A stretch of 64,000 nt of DNA from Cryptomeria japonica. Lineage: Eukaryota > Streptophyta > Pinopsida > Cupressales > Cupressaceae. Position numbers and translations under genes: made by a program. The stretch covers positions 447,682,538 to 447,746,537 of the forward strand of contig NC_081413.1 of assembly GCF_030272615.1 (NCBI RefSeq). Reading direction: 5' to 3'. The notes under the pieces are model-generated. The model was not told the DNA's origin. It saw only the letters and a program-made list of their open reading frames with translations, and did no database searches. Shown one piece after another: positions 45,901 to 56,443 of the stretch (position 1 is its first letter; every line of letters starts with the position of its first letter).

Positions 45901-46217
45901 GCAATTTTTTAGCAAAATATAACTAGTTTTGAGGAAGAATTACTGAAGCTAGAGAGAGAAAAGGAGAGAATAATAAACAAGGCTAAAAATATGAGACTAA
46001 GACTAAGTCCAAGACTGGACTATCTAGCATCCTTGAGGAAGGAAATATCTGAGGCATTAGTACAAGGATAGAAAACACCGGCAGAGTATATGCAACACAT
46101 CACCGGTACAGTTCAAAGAACAAAGGCAGTAATAAAAGACAGTAAGAAGTTTATGGAAAGCATAAATTTGGTTTTGGCAGATCTTTTTCAAATTGTAACC
46201 ACCCAGTTACAAGGTTG
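42918..46217 (+). pseudogene. N2 accessory ORF (family 1), about 3.3 kb
   Basis: Function unknown. It starts MTSSSIPKFIANP at 42918. The N-terminal domain has GVVFAEDPRIYIHCHIEELG (TAG interrupts it), VHKITKEAVKAIIGLPS and VCEWLKDELIDNLGKINKDK plus FRFGNLLVCLML. Next come basic and proline-rich stretches (KKTTPKKKLTLKKN), a helical piece with YDTLSADEKEQVENSVILHL, then linker sequence and a final coiled coil with DIDKKMSKVQEEINKL. N1 and N3 carry homologous blocks in the same order. About ten stops and several shifts break it. The N-terminal pattern resembles family 2 in outline. It is not env-like: no signal peptide or membrane span is evident. Confidence 0.65.
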
Positions 46218-46425
46218 AGATAGAAAAAATACAACTCTATTGACACCTTGATAACCTTTGTCATTGATGCCAAAGGGGGAGTAGTAGTATGAGAAAATAA
46301 TCTACAAAAGACTTATCTGCTTAGGGGGAGATCATATATTTTTGGTACACATTTTTGGAAACAATTTTTGGATTACAAGTTTTGGATACACTTTTGAAAT
46401 TTTCTCATGAGTGTTGCCATCAATG

Positions 46426-46439
46426 CCAAAGGTGGAGAT
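46426..46439 (+). other. N2 polypurine tract
   Basis: CCAAAGGTGGAGAT directly precedes the 3' LTR (one G to T change breaks the G run). It lies between the perfect 13-bp inverted repeats GTTGCCATCAATG (46413-46425) and CATTGATGGCAAC (46492-46504). Confidence 0.85.
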
Positions 46440-46689
46440 TGTTGGCATATGCACACTCCAACGAGACTTTGTAGGTGATTGAAGGTATTGTCATTGATGG
46501 CAACCTTAAAATCCTATGACACCGGCAAGTCATTCCACCGACACTAGCAAGATCAGACTCTACACTGACACTGAGATCACCGACACCGACAATGAAAGGT
46601 AGCATACCGACACAAAGGCCGACAGGATTTTTGTTGTAATATATTTTGTTTATTATTTGTAAAATCATTTTAAGCCGACTTGGAAAGTT

Positions 46690-46703
46690 GTAAAATGACT
46701 CTT
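46690..46703 (+). promoter_or_regulatory. TATA box of the N2 3' LTR
   Basis: Same CTCTTATATAAGAG as in the 5' LTR. Confidence 0.55.
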
Positions 46704-47197
46704 ATATAAGAGAGATCATTCTAGAACATTTTGTGTAAGGAAGAAGAATGTAATTAGGTGAAATAAGGTAGACCTATTATGCAAATTATAGGTTAAGGGT
46801 TTATGTAAGAAGCAGAGCAAAAACGGGTATTGGATCTGGCATTATAGATGCTACTTTGAAGCAGTACAAGACACTGGATTTATATAATCCATTTTGTAAG
46901 TTAGTGAGACTTCCTATTTTGTATTTGAGCAGTGAGCTCTGGGTGATTGGTCTTCCTACATGTGCAGGCCCCTCTTGTAGCAGTAATATTCTCTTTTTGG
47001 CCAGTAAGTGAATATTGTGGGTCACAAATCCCACCGAGGTTTTTCCCACATCGGGTTTCCTCATTAAATCCTTGTGTTATGGTGTGTTTTTCATGTGGTT
47101 GTTTTTATCTCTGTTTATTGCAGTACTTTTTGTTTACCGATACACAGTATTAATATGCTCTACATGTTTTAAGTTAAGAAAATTTATATACCAGTTA

Positions 47198-47226
47198 GAT
47201 ATTGATTCAGCCCCCCTCTCAATATC
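47198..47226 (+). promoter_or_regulatory. LTR-end hairpin of the N2 3' LTR
   Basis: Arms GATATTGA and TCAATATC, 8 bp, perfect. Both arms differ from the 5' LTR by one transition each at paired positions. Confidence 0.75.
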
Positions 47227-47238
47227 TATGTGCACCCT

Positions 47239-47696
47239 AGTCCTCCCATTTTTAGGTGGATTTTGGCAGAGAAGCAGTTCAAAACCTTCAGATTCTAGTC
47301 TGTCAATTACAACTTCCTATTTCTAGAATTAGGACAAGGGCGTGGCAGCCCTATCCCAGACATTTTAACTCAAATTTCTTGAATAGGTACACCTCTGAAC
47401 TCACATCCTAATCTATACTTTTTAGTTGCGCATCAGTTAGTTTCAGTTCTGCATTTTCAGATTAGGGTTGCTTGTGTATACTTGCATTCTAGGTTGATCA
47501 TTCAAATCTATACTTTGCATCACTTCTACTCCTCATTTACCACAAGGGAATGGAAACCCTAAGAGGTAATGCTTGGCTCTCTTCCTCACAAGAAGTATCA
47601 AAAGTTCATTACCTCCCTAGGCTCTTTCGTATTCCACAATGTGTACATGGGAGTGGGATTAGGACTTTTTTGCTTAGTCTCACTTTTTCCTCTACA
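47239..47696 (+). mobile_element. G4 LTR, 3' part
   Basis: It continues G4 after N2 and ends CCTCTACA. Next comes TAGTACCCAGTGTGTATG, which rejoins R-B at the point where R-A reads GTACCCAATTTGTATG. Confidence 0.55.
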
Positions 47697-49186
47697 TAGT
47701 ACCCAGTGTGTATGTGAACATAGAGTTGATTGTTGTAATAGCAGCAAACTATAAGCCTACTACTAGGGAAATTATAGCAAGTGCAGGTGGTAGGCTGACA
47801 AACATCAATAGAGATACAATCAATGAAGTCTTCATGTCCAACTGCAATGCTAATTAGGCCATCAATCTCAAGGAACTAAAGTTAGAGTATGAGAAGAATG
47901 AGCATATATATAGAAGAAATTTGGTGCAATTCTTACATCCAAGATTCAAAGGGGAAGATAGATGACTAACACTAAATCAGACAGCCCCTTATAGTTTAGA
48001 CCTATTGATAAATTACTTTATGGATACATATCATGCCCTCTATCAAGTGTGTATTGTGGATGCTAGCGACTTGGCACCAACTTGGATGATGATGGTTTGT
48101 GTAGATATCCAAGGTAGGGATATCATCAAAACTTATTATTATGCTTCTATAGTGGCTGAAGGTTTGCATAATGCCCTCTCTAATTTTTAAATTGAGAAGT
48201 AAAATATTTCCAGGTACTATTCTCTTTTAATGCATATATTCTTATACAAAGGTCTTAAAGTGTGGCATCCTAATTTGTAGATTATTACTAAAGCTACAAG
48301 AGAACCTCTCCTAGTTCAGGAATGGATGTATGTTTGGAATTCATAAAGTAATAGGTCTTGTTATTTGATGTTTAAAAATATTTTTATAAGAAAAAGGTTA
48401 GGTGGGGATTAAACCAAAAGGCTAAATAATTTCATAAACCTAAGGACCTTAGGCCTGAATTGGGAATCACTCAGAAGTGGGGGTCATGGTTTTATTTTAA
48501 GGACCATACCATCATAAGGATTTTGGGTATTTGGGTTACCCCTAGAAGCTTTCTCATTATTGTTAAGATAATATTTATTTCTTTGAAATCATGCATCAAT
48601 TGGCAGAGGTAGATAACTATTTGATGGGGGGTCACATGAGAAATGGTCAATGATCCCATCACAAGTTGTGATTGAGATGTATCATTTTCTGAATAGAAAG
48701 ACATATGACATTCTTGATTCTATATTGAATAAATATAATCTTCGTTAGGTTAAATATAGGTACTATGATTCAAAATGATTTGTGAAAGGCCTTGACAAAG
48801 CCAACATACAAGAGCATCAATGGGATAAGGAAGAATGAAAGCAGACAAATCATATTCCCCTTCTTGGGAAGCATTACTGATTCTGAAGGAAACATGCCTG
48901 AATTTGGATGTGGCAAAGTTTTCTACTAAGGTATCTTTGAAGACAAAAGAAGAAATCACAATCTTGAGAGAAAAGGTGATTACTCAGGAAGAAAAATTAA
49001 GGATAGTACCTACAAGCACACCTCCAGGTAGAATTGAGCATGTATCTAATGAAAGTGCTGGGATAAGAGATGATTTAGCTTAAGATAGATTAGAAATTGT
49101 TGATCTCAGAAGTGAAAGGGATAGCCTAATGATAGATGCCTTGTAGACATAGAGGAGAATGAAGGTAAGTATGGCAGGATTATTAA
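47697..49186 (+). pseudogene. R-B segment 2: accessory ORF (family 2)
   Basis: It aligns with R-A 19096-19645 and 20614-21625. Recognisable parts are YHALYQVCIVDASDLAPTWM, YYASIVAEGLHNALSNF and the coiled coil KEEITILREKVITQEEKLRI with IEHVSNESAGIRDD near 48960-49080. It has the empty S1 site, ATACAAAGGTC, at about 48245. Many stops. Cut at 49186 by C2. Confidence 0.65.
49182..49186. repeat. C2 left target-site duplication, ATTAA
   Basis: Exact match to 63007-63011. R-A reads ATTACTGCAATAA at the corresponding site. Confidence 0.85.
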
Positions 49187-50713
49187 TGTTGAACATAGAG
49201 TACCACTGAGAGGGGGGTGAATCAGTGGTTCCTAATATTTTTGACTTTCAAATCAGTTTCAGAATATCAGTTATTCACTTAGACACCAAACAATCAAAAT
49301 GGTAGAACAAAAAAGAAAGACAAAGAGATCATTCACACAAATGTAACTCTCAACACCAAATTTATGAGGAAAACCCAATGTGGGAAAAACCTCAATGAGA
49401 AAAGTTGCTGGAGACTACTGCTCCAATCCAACCTCACAGGTAAAACACTGAATTACAAAGATTTAGGGCACCAACCCAAGGAGCACCAACCCCTACACCA
49501 AGCTTCAACTTGGTGATGTATATTGAAATACTATTTGAATACAATTAAGGCTTCTTCTTGCAAATGAATTCTGCAACTCTTTCATCAAATAATTCATTGT
49601 CGGTTGACAGTCTTTTCTCCTCCACTAAATCTCACACTACCGGTTGTGAGATTACTATCTCTTATTCTCGACCTTTGTTATCTCTCTCTCTCTCTCTCTC
49701 ACATAGTCTCTCAACACACTATATCACACTTGGATGCTACCTGCTCTGGCACACCTTGTCGGTTTGGCTTAACTATGAAACTATAGTTATGCTGGTAGAA
49801 CCCTCTCACCGATATTCTTGCTCACTTACTCTGAAACTTTCTTATTACTATTTCTTAGGCTATACTTATTCTCTTTCACTTAGTCTCTCTTTTCTCTTCC
49901 TCTTTTCTGCATCATCAACATACTCTATATCTTTCTCTCCTCTTTTATCTTGTGATTTCCCACCAGAAAGTAATTCAAACTTCAGAGTGGTTAGGGTTTC
50001 CTCTTCCTAACATAATCTTCATGAGATCCAATCCATCCTATCTTGGATTGATCACCTATCCTTTAGTGATGCATCTGTACACGGTTTCCTTTATCCAATG
50101 CATGTTTGCTGAAAATAGCAATCTCGAACAAGATCTCCTGCCTTGAAATCTGTCAACACATAAAATGCTTTAGCTGTTTCTTTCCGAGGTCTTCCTAGAT
50201 CGGATATACTTTGGATTGATCCAGGCACCAACTACTCCCTGATCTTCCTTTGTCATTTTTTCTTCCTGGACCCACATCGGTCAGTTACAATCCTGTCATT
50301 TATGGTTGTTTCATCAACCTTTGCCTATTTTCCACATCAGCTCCAAATGGCATCATCATGGTCAATCACTCTGCTTACTGACACATTGTCAGTTCAAACT
50401 TGAACATTCAACAAACTCATGCTGGTACACACCTTTACCGGTAAGGCCTTCTTCTTCTGCTAACCGAAGTGCACATTATAATGATAACACATCTTCACCT
50501 CCAATGGTTTGTGATAACTTTAACATTCTTCCTCTTCATCATAAATAGGTAGCCAACTACCATATCAATTTATTGCTCAACATGTTGACAAACACACAAC
50601 ATTCATCTCGGGGTATGCCTTATCAGTAAGCTTTCATTTTGTTTGCTCACTCTTATATTAATTGTGATCATGCCGATTGACATCAATGACAATTTAATGC
50701 TAAAATGCCAACA
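49187..50713 (-). repeat. C2 3' LTR, 1527 bp
   Basis: Plus-strand ends TGTTGAACATAG and AATGCCAACA. It contains a (TC)n microsatellite at about 49680-49700, shared with the other LTR (about 61927-61946). The LTR-end hairpin ACCACTGA/TCAGTGGT lies at 49202-49229. Confidence 0.9.
49202..49229 (-). promoter_or_regulatory. LTR-end hairpin of the C2 3' LTR
   Basis: Arms ACCACTGA and TCAGTGGT (8 bp, perfect) flank a G/C-rich loop. The other C2 LTR has the same arms near 61480-61504. Confidence 0.7.
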
Positions 50714-50727
50714 ATCTTCCCCTTTGG
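50714..50727 (-). other. C2 polypurine tract
   Basis: On the minus strand CCAAAGGGGAAGAT precedes the LTR start TGTTGGCATT. Inverted repeats TTGACATCAATG (LTR, about 50677-50688) and CATTGATGTCAAC (50728-50740) flank it. Confidence 0.85.
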
Positions 50728-50878
50728 CATTGATGTCAACTTCTCGCAAGACATTTCATACCAGTACATTTCTCCCCCTTTGACACAATGACAAAGGGTA
50801 TTGTGCACTCCCGCTTTGATCCACACCAAGCTCCCCCTTTGACCACTACTAACTCCCCCTAAACCACATGAAGCCTTC

Positions 50879-51126
50879 CTAGATAGATGACACAACTTCT
50901 AACTTGCGTTGGAAGTAATCAAAAGTTCTTACCGGTAATGGTTTGGTGAAAATGTCTTCTACTTCTTCTCCAATAGGGACATAATCCATCCTTGCCTCCT
51001 GGCCTTCAACCTTCTCTCTAACAAAGTGATACTTGACAGCAATATGCTTTGTTCTAGAATGCATGACTGGATTATTTTCTATGTTGATTGCACTTGAATT
51101 GTCACACTGGATGAGAATTGGATCAG
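50879..51126 (-). pseudogene. C2 RNase H, C-terminal part and polyprotein end
   Basis: It contains the copia-typical end HSRTKHIAVKYHFVREKVEG, then EDIFTKPLPVRTFDYFQRKL. The rest of the domain continues at 56444 after the C3 insertion. About 150 bp of untranslated sequence follow to the polypurine tract. Confidence 0.8.
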
Positions 51127-51131
51127 TGATG
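51127..51131. repeat. C3 left target-site duplication, TGATG
   Basis: Exact match to 56439-56443. Confidence 0.9.
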
Positions 51132-51479
51132 TGTTGGTATTTTAGTAGGTGTTGACATCAATGACAAAACCATACGAAAATACCAACAATCTCCCCCTTT
51201 GGCATTGATGGCAACACAAGATGGAAAATCTATCAAAATGCCTAAACAAAAATGCCAAATACCAAAAACCAACAATCTCCGTTAAACAACAATCTCTCCC
51301 CCTAGGAGCAACATGTGTTTATCTGAAGATTTTCAATACCAGTCTCTTAAAAGATAATGTGTTTTTCCATAGATATCTCTCCCCCTTTGACATCAAATGC
51401 CAAAGTTATATTAAAACCAAGCTCATATACAAAATACCAATCAATTCAATATACCAACTATTCCCCCTGAGAAGTAGCT
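51132..51479 (-). repeat. Inverted copy of the C3 3' end
   Basis: Reverse complement of about 55084-55431, with scattered mismatches. It includes the untranslated region, the polypurine tract (as ATCTCCCCCTTTGG near 51189) and the start of U3. The reverse complement ends at a second TGTTGG-like sequence inside U3. Confidence 0.88.
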
Positions 51480-51494
51480 AATATAAAGACATGT

Positions 51495-52235
51495 TTGGCC
51501 TTTAAAGCATCAACAACATCTACTCCATCATTTGACAAATCAGATTGGAAAGCTTTTTATGCAAGAGAACTTGAAGAAACTAGGAAGGAAAATGAAGAGC
51601 TTGAAGAACTTGAAGCACTCTTTGCAAGGAAAATGCCAAAAGGTCCAATTGGAAGTAAGTATGAAGGTAAAGCACCCTTTAAATGTTTTAACTGCAATAA
51701 GATTGGTCATATGGCTTTGAGATGCCTTGATAGACATGCTAGACTAAGAGAAGAAGCTAGAAGAACATACAAGCCTAATCCTGAATATCAGAGATATAGA
51801 TTTAAGAAGAACAAAGACAAATCTTGTCACATTGCTAATGAAGGTGTGACTAATGATTCTGATGAGGATCTAGTAGACAATGGATGGGTTTTTGTTGCTA
51901 TAACAAAAGATCAACTGACACCTACTGCTCAACAGGTAGAACAAGCCCTAGCAGCTAAAGTTGAAGTAAAGGATGAATGGATCATTGACTCAGGATGCTC
52001 ACATCATATGACAAGAGACAAAGGTAAATTCTTGAACTTTCAAGAATACAATGGAGGTTTAGTAAGATTTGGAGATGACAAAGCCTGTTCAATCAAAGGG
52101 AAGGGTACAATATCTCTTGATGGTAAGCATAACACTGACAATGTCTACTATGTTGAAGGATTAAAGCATAATCTTTTAAGTATTGGCCAATTAGTTGAGA
52201 AAGGATTTCAGTTACAATTTAAGAATGCACAATGA
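51495..52235 (+). pseudogene. C3 gag C terminus and aspartic protease
   Basis: An open stretch of 246 codons. A charged helix (LEETRKENEELEELEALFAR) leads to the zinc knuckle CFNCNKIGHMALRC (about 51686-51727). The protease active site follows as WIIDSGCSHHMT (about 51981), then KGKGTISLDGKHNTDNVYYV and GLKHNLLSIGQLVEKGF, all typical of copia. It ends at a TGA that is in frame with the integrase section, so it is one polyprotein with a nonsense mutation. The gag capsid part is missing because of the rearranged 5' end. Confidence 0.85.
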
Positions 52236-53195
52236 AAAATCATGAATAGAACTGGTTTAGAAATTGCAACCGGTAATCAAACTAGAGGTAATATCTTTCA
52301 TTTGAATAACAGTGAAAAGGCATGCTTGATTGCACATATAGATGAAAGTTGGTTATGGCATAAGAGGCTCTATCATGTAAACTTTGATTGCATTGTGAAG
52401 ATCAGTACTTCTAAGGCAGTTAGAGATCTACCTAAAATTGTGAAACCTCAGAATACAATTTGTAAGGAATGTCAATTTGGAATACAAGTTAGAGCTAGTT
52501 TCAAAAGTATTCTAGGAAAATCCAATAATGCTCTTGATTTGATTCACACTGATTTATGTGGTCCAGCTAGAACTAAAATCTTACAAGGTGATAGATATTT
52601 CATGCTAATTATTGTTGATTATTGTAGAATGTGTTGGGTTACTTTTCTCAGAGAAAAATCAGAAGCACTTGGAAAGTTCAAACTGTTCAAAGCAATGGTT
52701 GAAAATGAAACTGGTAAGAAAATCAAATGTTTAAGATTAGATCAAGGAGGAGAATTCACATCTAAGGACTTTAATACATTCTGTGAAGTGAATGGAATCA
52801 GAAGACAACTATCAGCACCTCAGACACCACAACAGAATGGAGTTGTTGAAAGGAAAAACATAACTATCTTGGATACAGCCAGAAGTATGATATCAAAAGC
52901 AAATCTACCTTATATATACTGGAGAGAAGCGGTCAATATAGCAGTTTATACATTCAATAGAGTTCACATCAGAGGTGAAACTGGTAAGACCCCACATGAA
53001 CTATGGTTTGGTAACACTCCTACTCTTAAATATTTCAGAATATTTGGAAGTAAATGCTATATTAGAAGAGATGAGTATATTGGTAATTTAATCCTAGAAG
53101 TGATGAAAGAATATTTCTTGGCTATTCATCTAAGAGCAAGGCATATAGATGTTGTAATAAGAGATTGTAGAAAATTGTTGAGAGTACAAATGTAA
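52236..53195 (+). pseudogene. C3 integrase
   Basis: It includes the pre-integrase module (SWLWHKRLYHVNF and CKECQFG, giving HHCC) and the core with all three catalytic residues: D in LIHTDLCGPAR, D in LRLDQGGEFTS and E in QQNGVVERKN. The downstream motif GKTPHELWFG is present. A frameshift near 53110-53200, in the region corresponding to the G-Y-S-x-x-S-K motif, ends this frame and leads to the RT frame. Confidence 0.85.
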
Positions 53196-54560
53196 AGATT
53201 GATGAACAATTCAGAGGAACTTCAAAGTATATAAACTCTAAACCGGCAACAAAATTTTTGACAAATGAACCTACACTAAATCCACCAGTACAAAATGAAG
53301 ATCCAGCTACCCTAGTACCATCAGAGGATTCCATAGTAATTGAAGAACAACAACAAACTAAGACACCCCGGTATATAAGATTGAATCATTCTAAAGATCA
53401 GATAATTGGAAACAAATTTAAAGGAGTTATGACAAGAGGAAGATTGGCAAATGAAGAGGTATGTCTTATTTCTCAAATTGAACCATCATCTGTTAATGAG
53501 GCATGTGAAGATAAATTTTGGATTAAAGCTATGGAAGAAGAATTAGGACAAATTGAGAAAAATAATACTTGGACATTAGTTCCCCGACCTAAAGATAAAA
53601 ATGTAATTGGAACTAAATGGGTATTTAGAAACACAATTAATGAAGATGGTAAGGTTGTCAGAAATAAAGCAAGACTAGTGTGTAAGGGATATTCTCAGAA
53701 AGAAGGAATTGATTACAATGAAACCTTTGCACCGGTAGCTAGAATTGAGGCAGTCAGATTATTCTTGGCTTTTGCAGCTCACAAGAACTACAAAGTTTAT
53801 CAAATGGATATTAAATGTGCATTCTTGAATGGAGACCTTGAAGAGGAAGTCTATATTGAACAACCTGATGGATTTTCTTTGATAGATGAGAATGATATGG
53901 TTTGCAGGTTAAGAAAAGCTTTGTATGGATTAAAACAAGCCCCAAGAGCTTAGTATGCAAGGTTGGATAAGTATCTTTTAAAGATTGGTTTTACTAAAGG
54001 AAATGCAGACATCAATTTATATTACAAAATAACTAATGAAGACATCTTGATTATAGAAGTATTCGTTGATGATATAATCTTTGGAGGAGAAGATGGATTA
54101 TGTAAGGAATTTTCTGTTAAAATGTAGCAAGAATTTGAAATGTCTATGATTGGAGAAATAAAATTATTTTCAGGATTGTAGATTTGACAAACTGATAAAG
54201 GTATATTTTTGAGTCAATCCAAGTACCTGAAAGAGTTACTAAAGAAATTTGGATTGGAGAACTCTAAACCAGTAAGCACACCTATGACTACAAATGACAG
54301 ATTATCTCAAAGGGATGAATCTACACCTATTAATCCAACTAGATACAAATCTATGATATGAGGTTTACTGTATTTGACACAAACCAGACCTGATATTATG
54401 AATTCAGTATGTATTGTTTCTAGATTTCAAAGTAATCCTAGGGAAAATCATGAACCAACAGTAAAAAGGATTTTCTAGTACTTACAAGGCACTACAAATC
54501 TTGGATTATGGTATCCTAGAGATGAAAATTTTGACCTATGTGCATACATAGATGCAAATT
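53196..54560 (+). pseudogene. C3 reverse transcriptase
   Basis: Motifs in order: [60 protein letters not shown] (first D), [14 protein letters not shown], and [11 protein letters not shown], the active site with Phe instead of the usual Tyr before VDD. Stops occur near 53951 (TGG to TAG after QAPRA), 54127, 54178, 54360 and 54477; several fit Trp or Gln codons changed by one transition. Frame is otherwise kept to the end of RNase H. Confidence 0.85.
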
Positions 54561-55015
54561 GGGCAGGAGATGTGGATGATAGGAAAAGCACCACCGGCAA
54601 AGCATTCTTTCTTGGAAAGAGATTAGTTCATTGGTTGAGTAAGAAACAAAGTTGTACATCTTTATCACCAGCAGGATCAGAATATGTTGCAGTAGCAACT
54701 AACTATACATAGGTACTATGGCTTAAACAAATGTTGAAAGACATAAAGGTAAAATGCAAGGAACCTATCACTATATATTGTGATAAAAATGCAACAATTG
54801 ATATATCTAAGAATTTGGTATTACATTCTAAAACGAAACATGTTTCTATCAAACTAAATTTTCTAAGGGAAAAAGTTGAAGAAAAAGAGATAAAACAGGT
54901 TTACGTGAATACTAAAGAACAACTTGCAGATATTTTCACAAAACCTTTGCCTAAGGAGACTTTTGAATATCTTAGAGATCAGCTTGGACTCTTACCACCA
55001 CCAGTAGAAACTTAG
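54561..55015 (+). pseudogene. C3 RNase H
   Basis: It has DANWAGDVDDRKSTTGKAFF just upstream and into this stretch, SAGSEY-type SPAGSEYVAVATNYT, LHSKTKHVSIKLNFLREKV and ADIFTKPLPKETFEYLRDQL, all diagnostic of copia RNase H. One TAG near 54711. The frame closes at 55015 with LGLLPPPVET. Confidence 0.85.
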
Positions 55016-55374
55016 ACAGTTGATGATTGTCATCAACCGGTAGAATTGAAAGACAAATCTTTTACTCCGGTCTTTGATGAGGAAGCTACTTCTTAGGGGG
55101 AGTAGTTGGTATATTGAATTGATTGGTATTTTGTATATGAACTTGGTTTTATTATAACTTTGGCATTTGATGTCCAAGGGGGAGAGATATCTATGGAAAA
55201 ACACATTATCTATTAAGAGACTGGTATTGAAAATCTATAGATATACACATGTTGCTCCCAGGGGGAGAGATTGTTGTTTAAGGGAGATTGTTGGTTTTTG
55301 GTGTTTAGAATTTCTATTTAGGCACTTTGATAGTTTTTCCATCTTGTGTTGCCATCAATGCCAAAGGAGAATAT
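55016..55374 (+). other. C3 3' untranslated region and polypurine tract
   Basis: About 360 bp, with several CAAAGGGGGAG or GGGGGAG-like purine runs (55096, 55176, 55262) besides the LTR-adjacent CCAAAGGAGAATAT. GTTGCCATCAATG at 55348-55360 pairs with CATTGATGTCAAC in U3 at 55400-55412. Confidence 0.75.
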
Positions 55375-56438
55375 TGTTGGTATTTTGGTATGGTTTTGTC
55401 ATTGATGTCAACACCTACTAAAACACTAGCACTTTGGAGATCCAGCAACATTCATCAGCAAGCAAGTAACTATTGGACAATTACGGGTACATGGTTCACC
55501 GGCAGGATATAATGATTACTGGCACTTGGAATGATATGGAAGACACCTGGTAATGTCGAAGACATCATGTGGACACTTTGTTTTGAAGAATTAATCATTG
55601 ATATATTCATATTTGCATATTTTCTTTTACCGGTAAATAGGTCCAGGGTTACCTAGGGTTACACTGGCAGGTTTATCTTTCCTAGATTAGCATGGCATGC
55701 TATGAAGATGATTTATTATTGTTGTAAATGCATTAAGCTGACATGTTTAATTGGTTATTGCATCAGATATTATATTGATTGTAAAATGTTTTAATTGTAA
55801 TATCTTGTAGAGCCGACCAACTAAAATTGGTCTTAGGTTATGGTATAAATGTAAGATCTTATTTGTAAGATCAAGTGTGGAATGCAAAAAAGAATTGTGT
55901 GAAGGTATATGCAAGATTAAGCAGAGGTATACACGAAGACATCATTTGAAGGTGAAGCTAGGTTTTGGTGAAAGAATATCAGCATTACACTGATACTGAA
56001 TCCATCATATGAAGATGCTATTTTGTGCAGTACATTCTTATTGGATTTAACCATCCAACTGTAGTCAGTGTGACTCCCATTTTCTGATTGAGCAGTGAGC
56101 TCTATGCTATTGGCCTTTCTGCATGTGCAGACCCCATTTATGTACACTTACTATTTGTAGTAGTATCATCTAATTGTGGGTTAGGTTTCCCACCATGGTT
56201 TTTCCCCTTACAGGGTTTCCACGTACAAATATTGGTTTTATGTGTTGTGGATGACTTTGTATTTATGTTTCATGCATTAATCTTTACCGATATAGCAATT
56301 TACTATTAACACTATTTACCGACATACTTAACTGGTTTAGCAGTATTAAGCATTAAGTTGGTTAAGTGGTTTTTGGTTTCAATTTATTAGACAACTGATT
56401 CACCCCCCCCCCCTCTCAGTTGTCTCCGGGACCTAACA
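55375..56438 (+). repeat. C3 3' LTR, 1064 bp
   Basis: Starts TGTTGGTATTTTGG and ends CGGGACCTAACA. It carries the block CCACCATGGTTTTTCCCC near 56191 and the LTR-end hairpin GACAACTGA/TCAGTTGTC at 56390-56424. Confidence 0.9.
56390..56424 (+). promoter_or_regulatory. LTR-end hairpin of C3
   Basis: Arms GACAACTGA and TCAGTTGTC, 9 bp and perfect, flank a loop with a long C run. The arms differ from those of C1, C2, N1 and N2, but the fold is the same. Confidence 0.75.
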
Positions 56439-56443
56439 TGATG
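56439..56443. repeat. C3 right target-site duplication, TGATG
   Basis: Exact match to 51127-51131. Confidence 0.9.

Larger units (their letters stand above)
40603..47238 (+). mobile_element. N2: pol-less copia-type element with both LTRs
   Basis: Plus strand: 5' LTR (40603-41408), initiator-Met primer site, coiled-coil and zinc-knuckle gag (41450-42512), accessory ORF (42918 to about 46217), polypurine tract and 3' LTR (46440 to about 47238). There is no room for, and no trace of, protease, integrase, RT or RNase H. It is the most complete member of the N1-N3 group. It splits the G4 LTR. No target duplication is visible: CATGA precedes it but does not follow it, and the 3' LTR end is altered. 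Confidence 0.85.
46440..47238 (+). repeat. N2 3' LTR, right end eroded
   Basis: It matches the 5' LTR from TGTTGGCATATGCACACTCC to the LTR-end hairpin (47198-47226). The last bases read CACCCTAG where the 5' LTR has AATCCTAACA, so the terminal CA is lost or the end was replaced. TATA box near 46690. Confidence 0.85.
51132..56438 (+). mobile_element. C3: Ty1/copia element with its 5' end replaced by an inverted copy of its 3' end
   Basis: Plus-strand copia, 5307 bp, flanked by TGATG on both sides and inserted in the RNase H of C2. The right side is normal: RNase H end, untranslated region, polypurine-like tract, 3' LTR (55375-56438). The left side has no 5' LTR, primer site or gag start. Instead 51132-51479 is the reverse complement of about 55084-55431 (pre-LTR region plus the first ~57 bp of the LTR). 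The coding sequence then begins in late gag at 51495. The outermost bases, TGTTGGTATTTT, equal the first 12 bases of the 3' LTR. Confidence 0.88.

Noticed and set aside
49558-50010. 150-codon frame rich in serine and leucine in the C2 LTR
   Set aside because: It is created by the (TC)n microsatellite inside the LTR and is antisense to C2.
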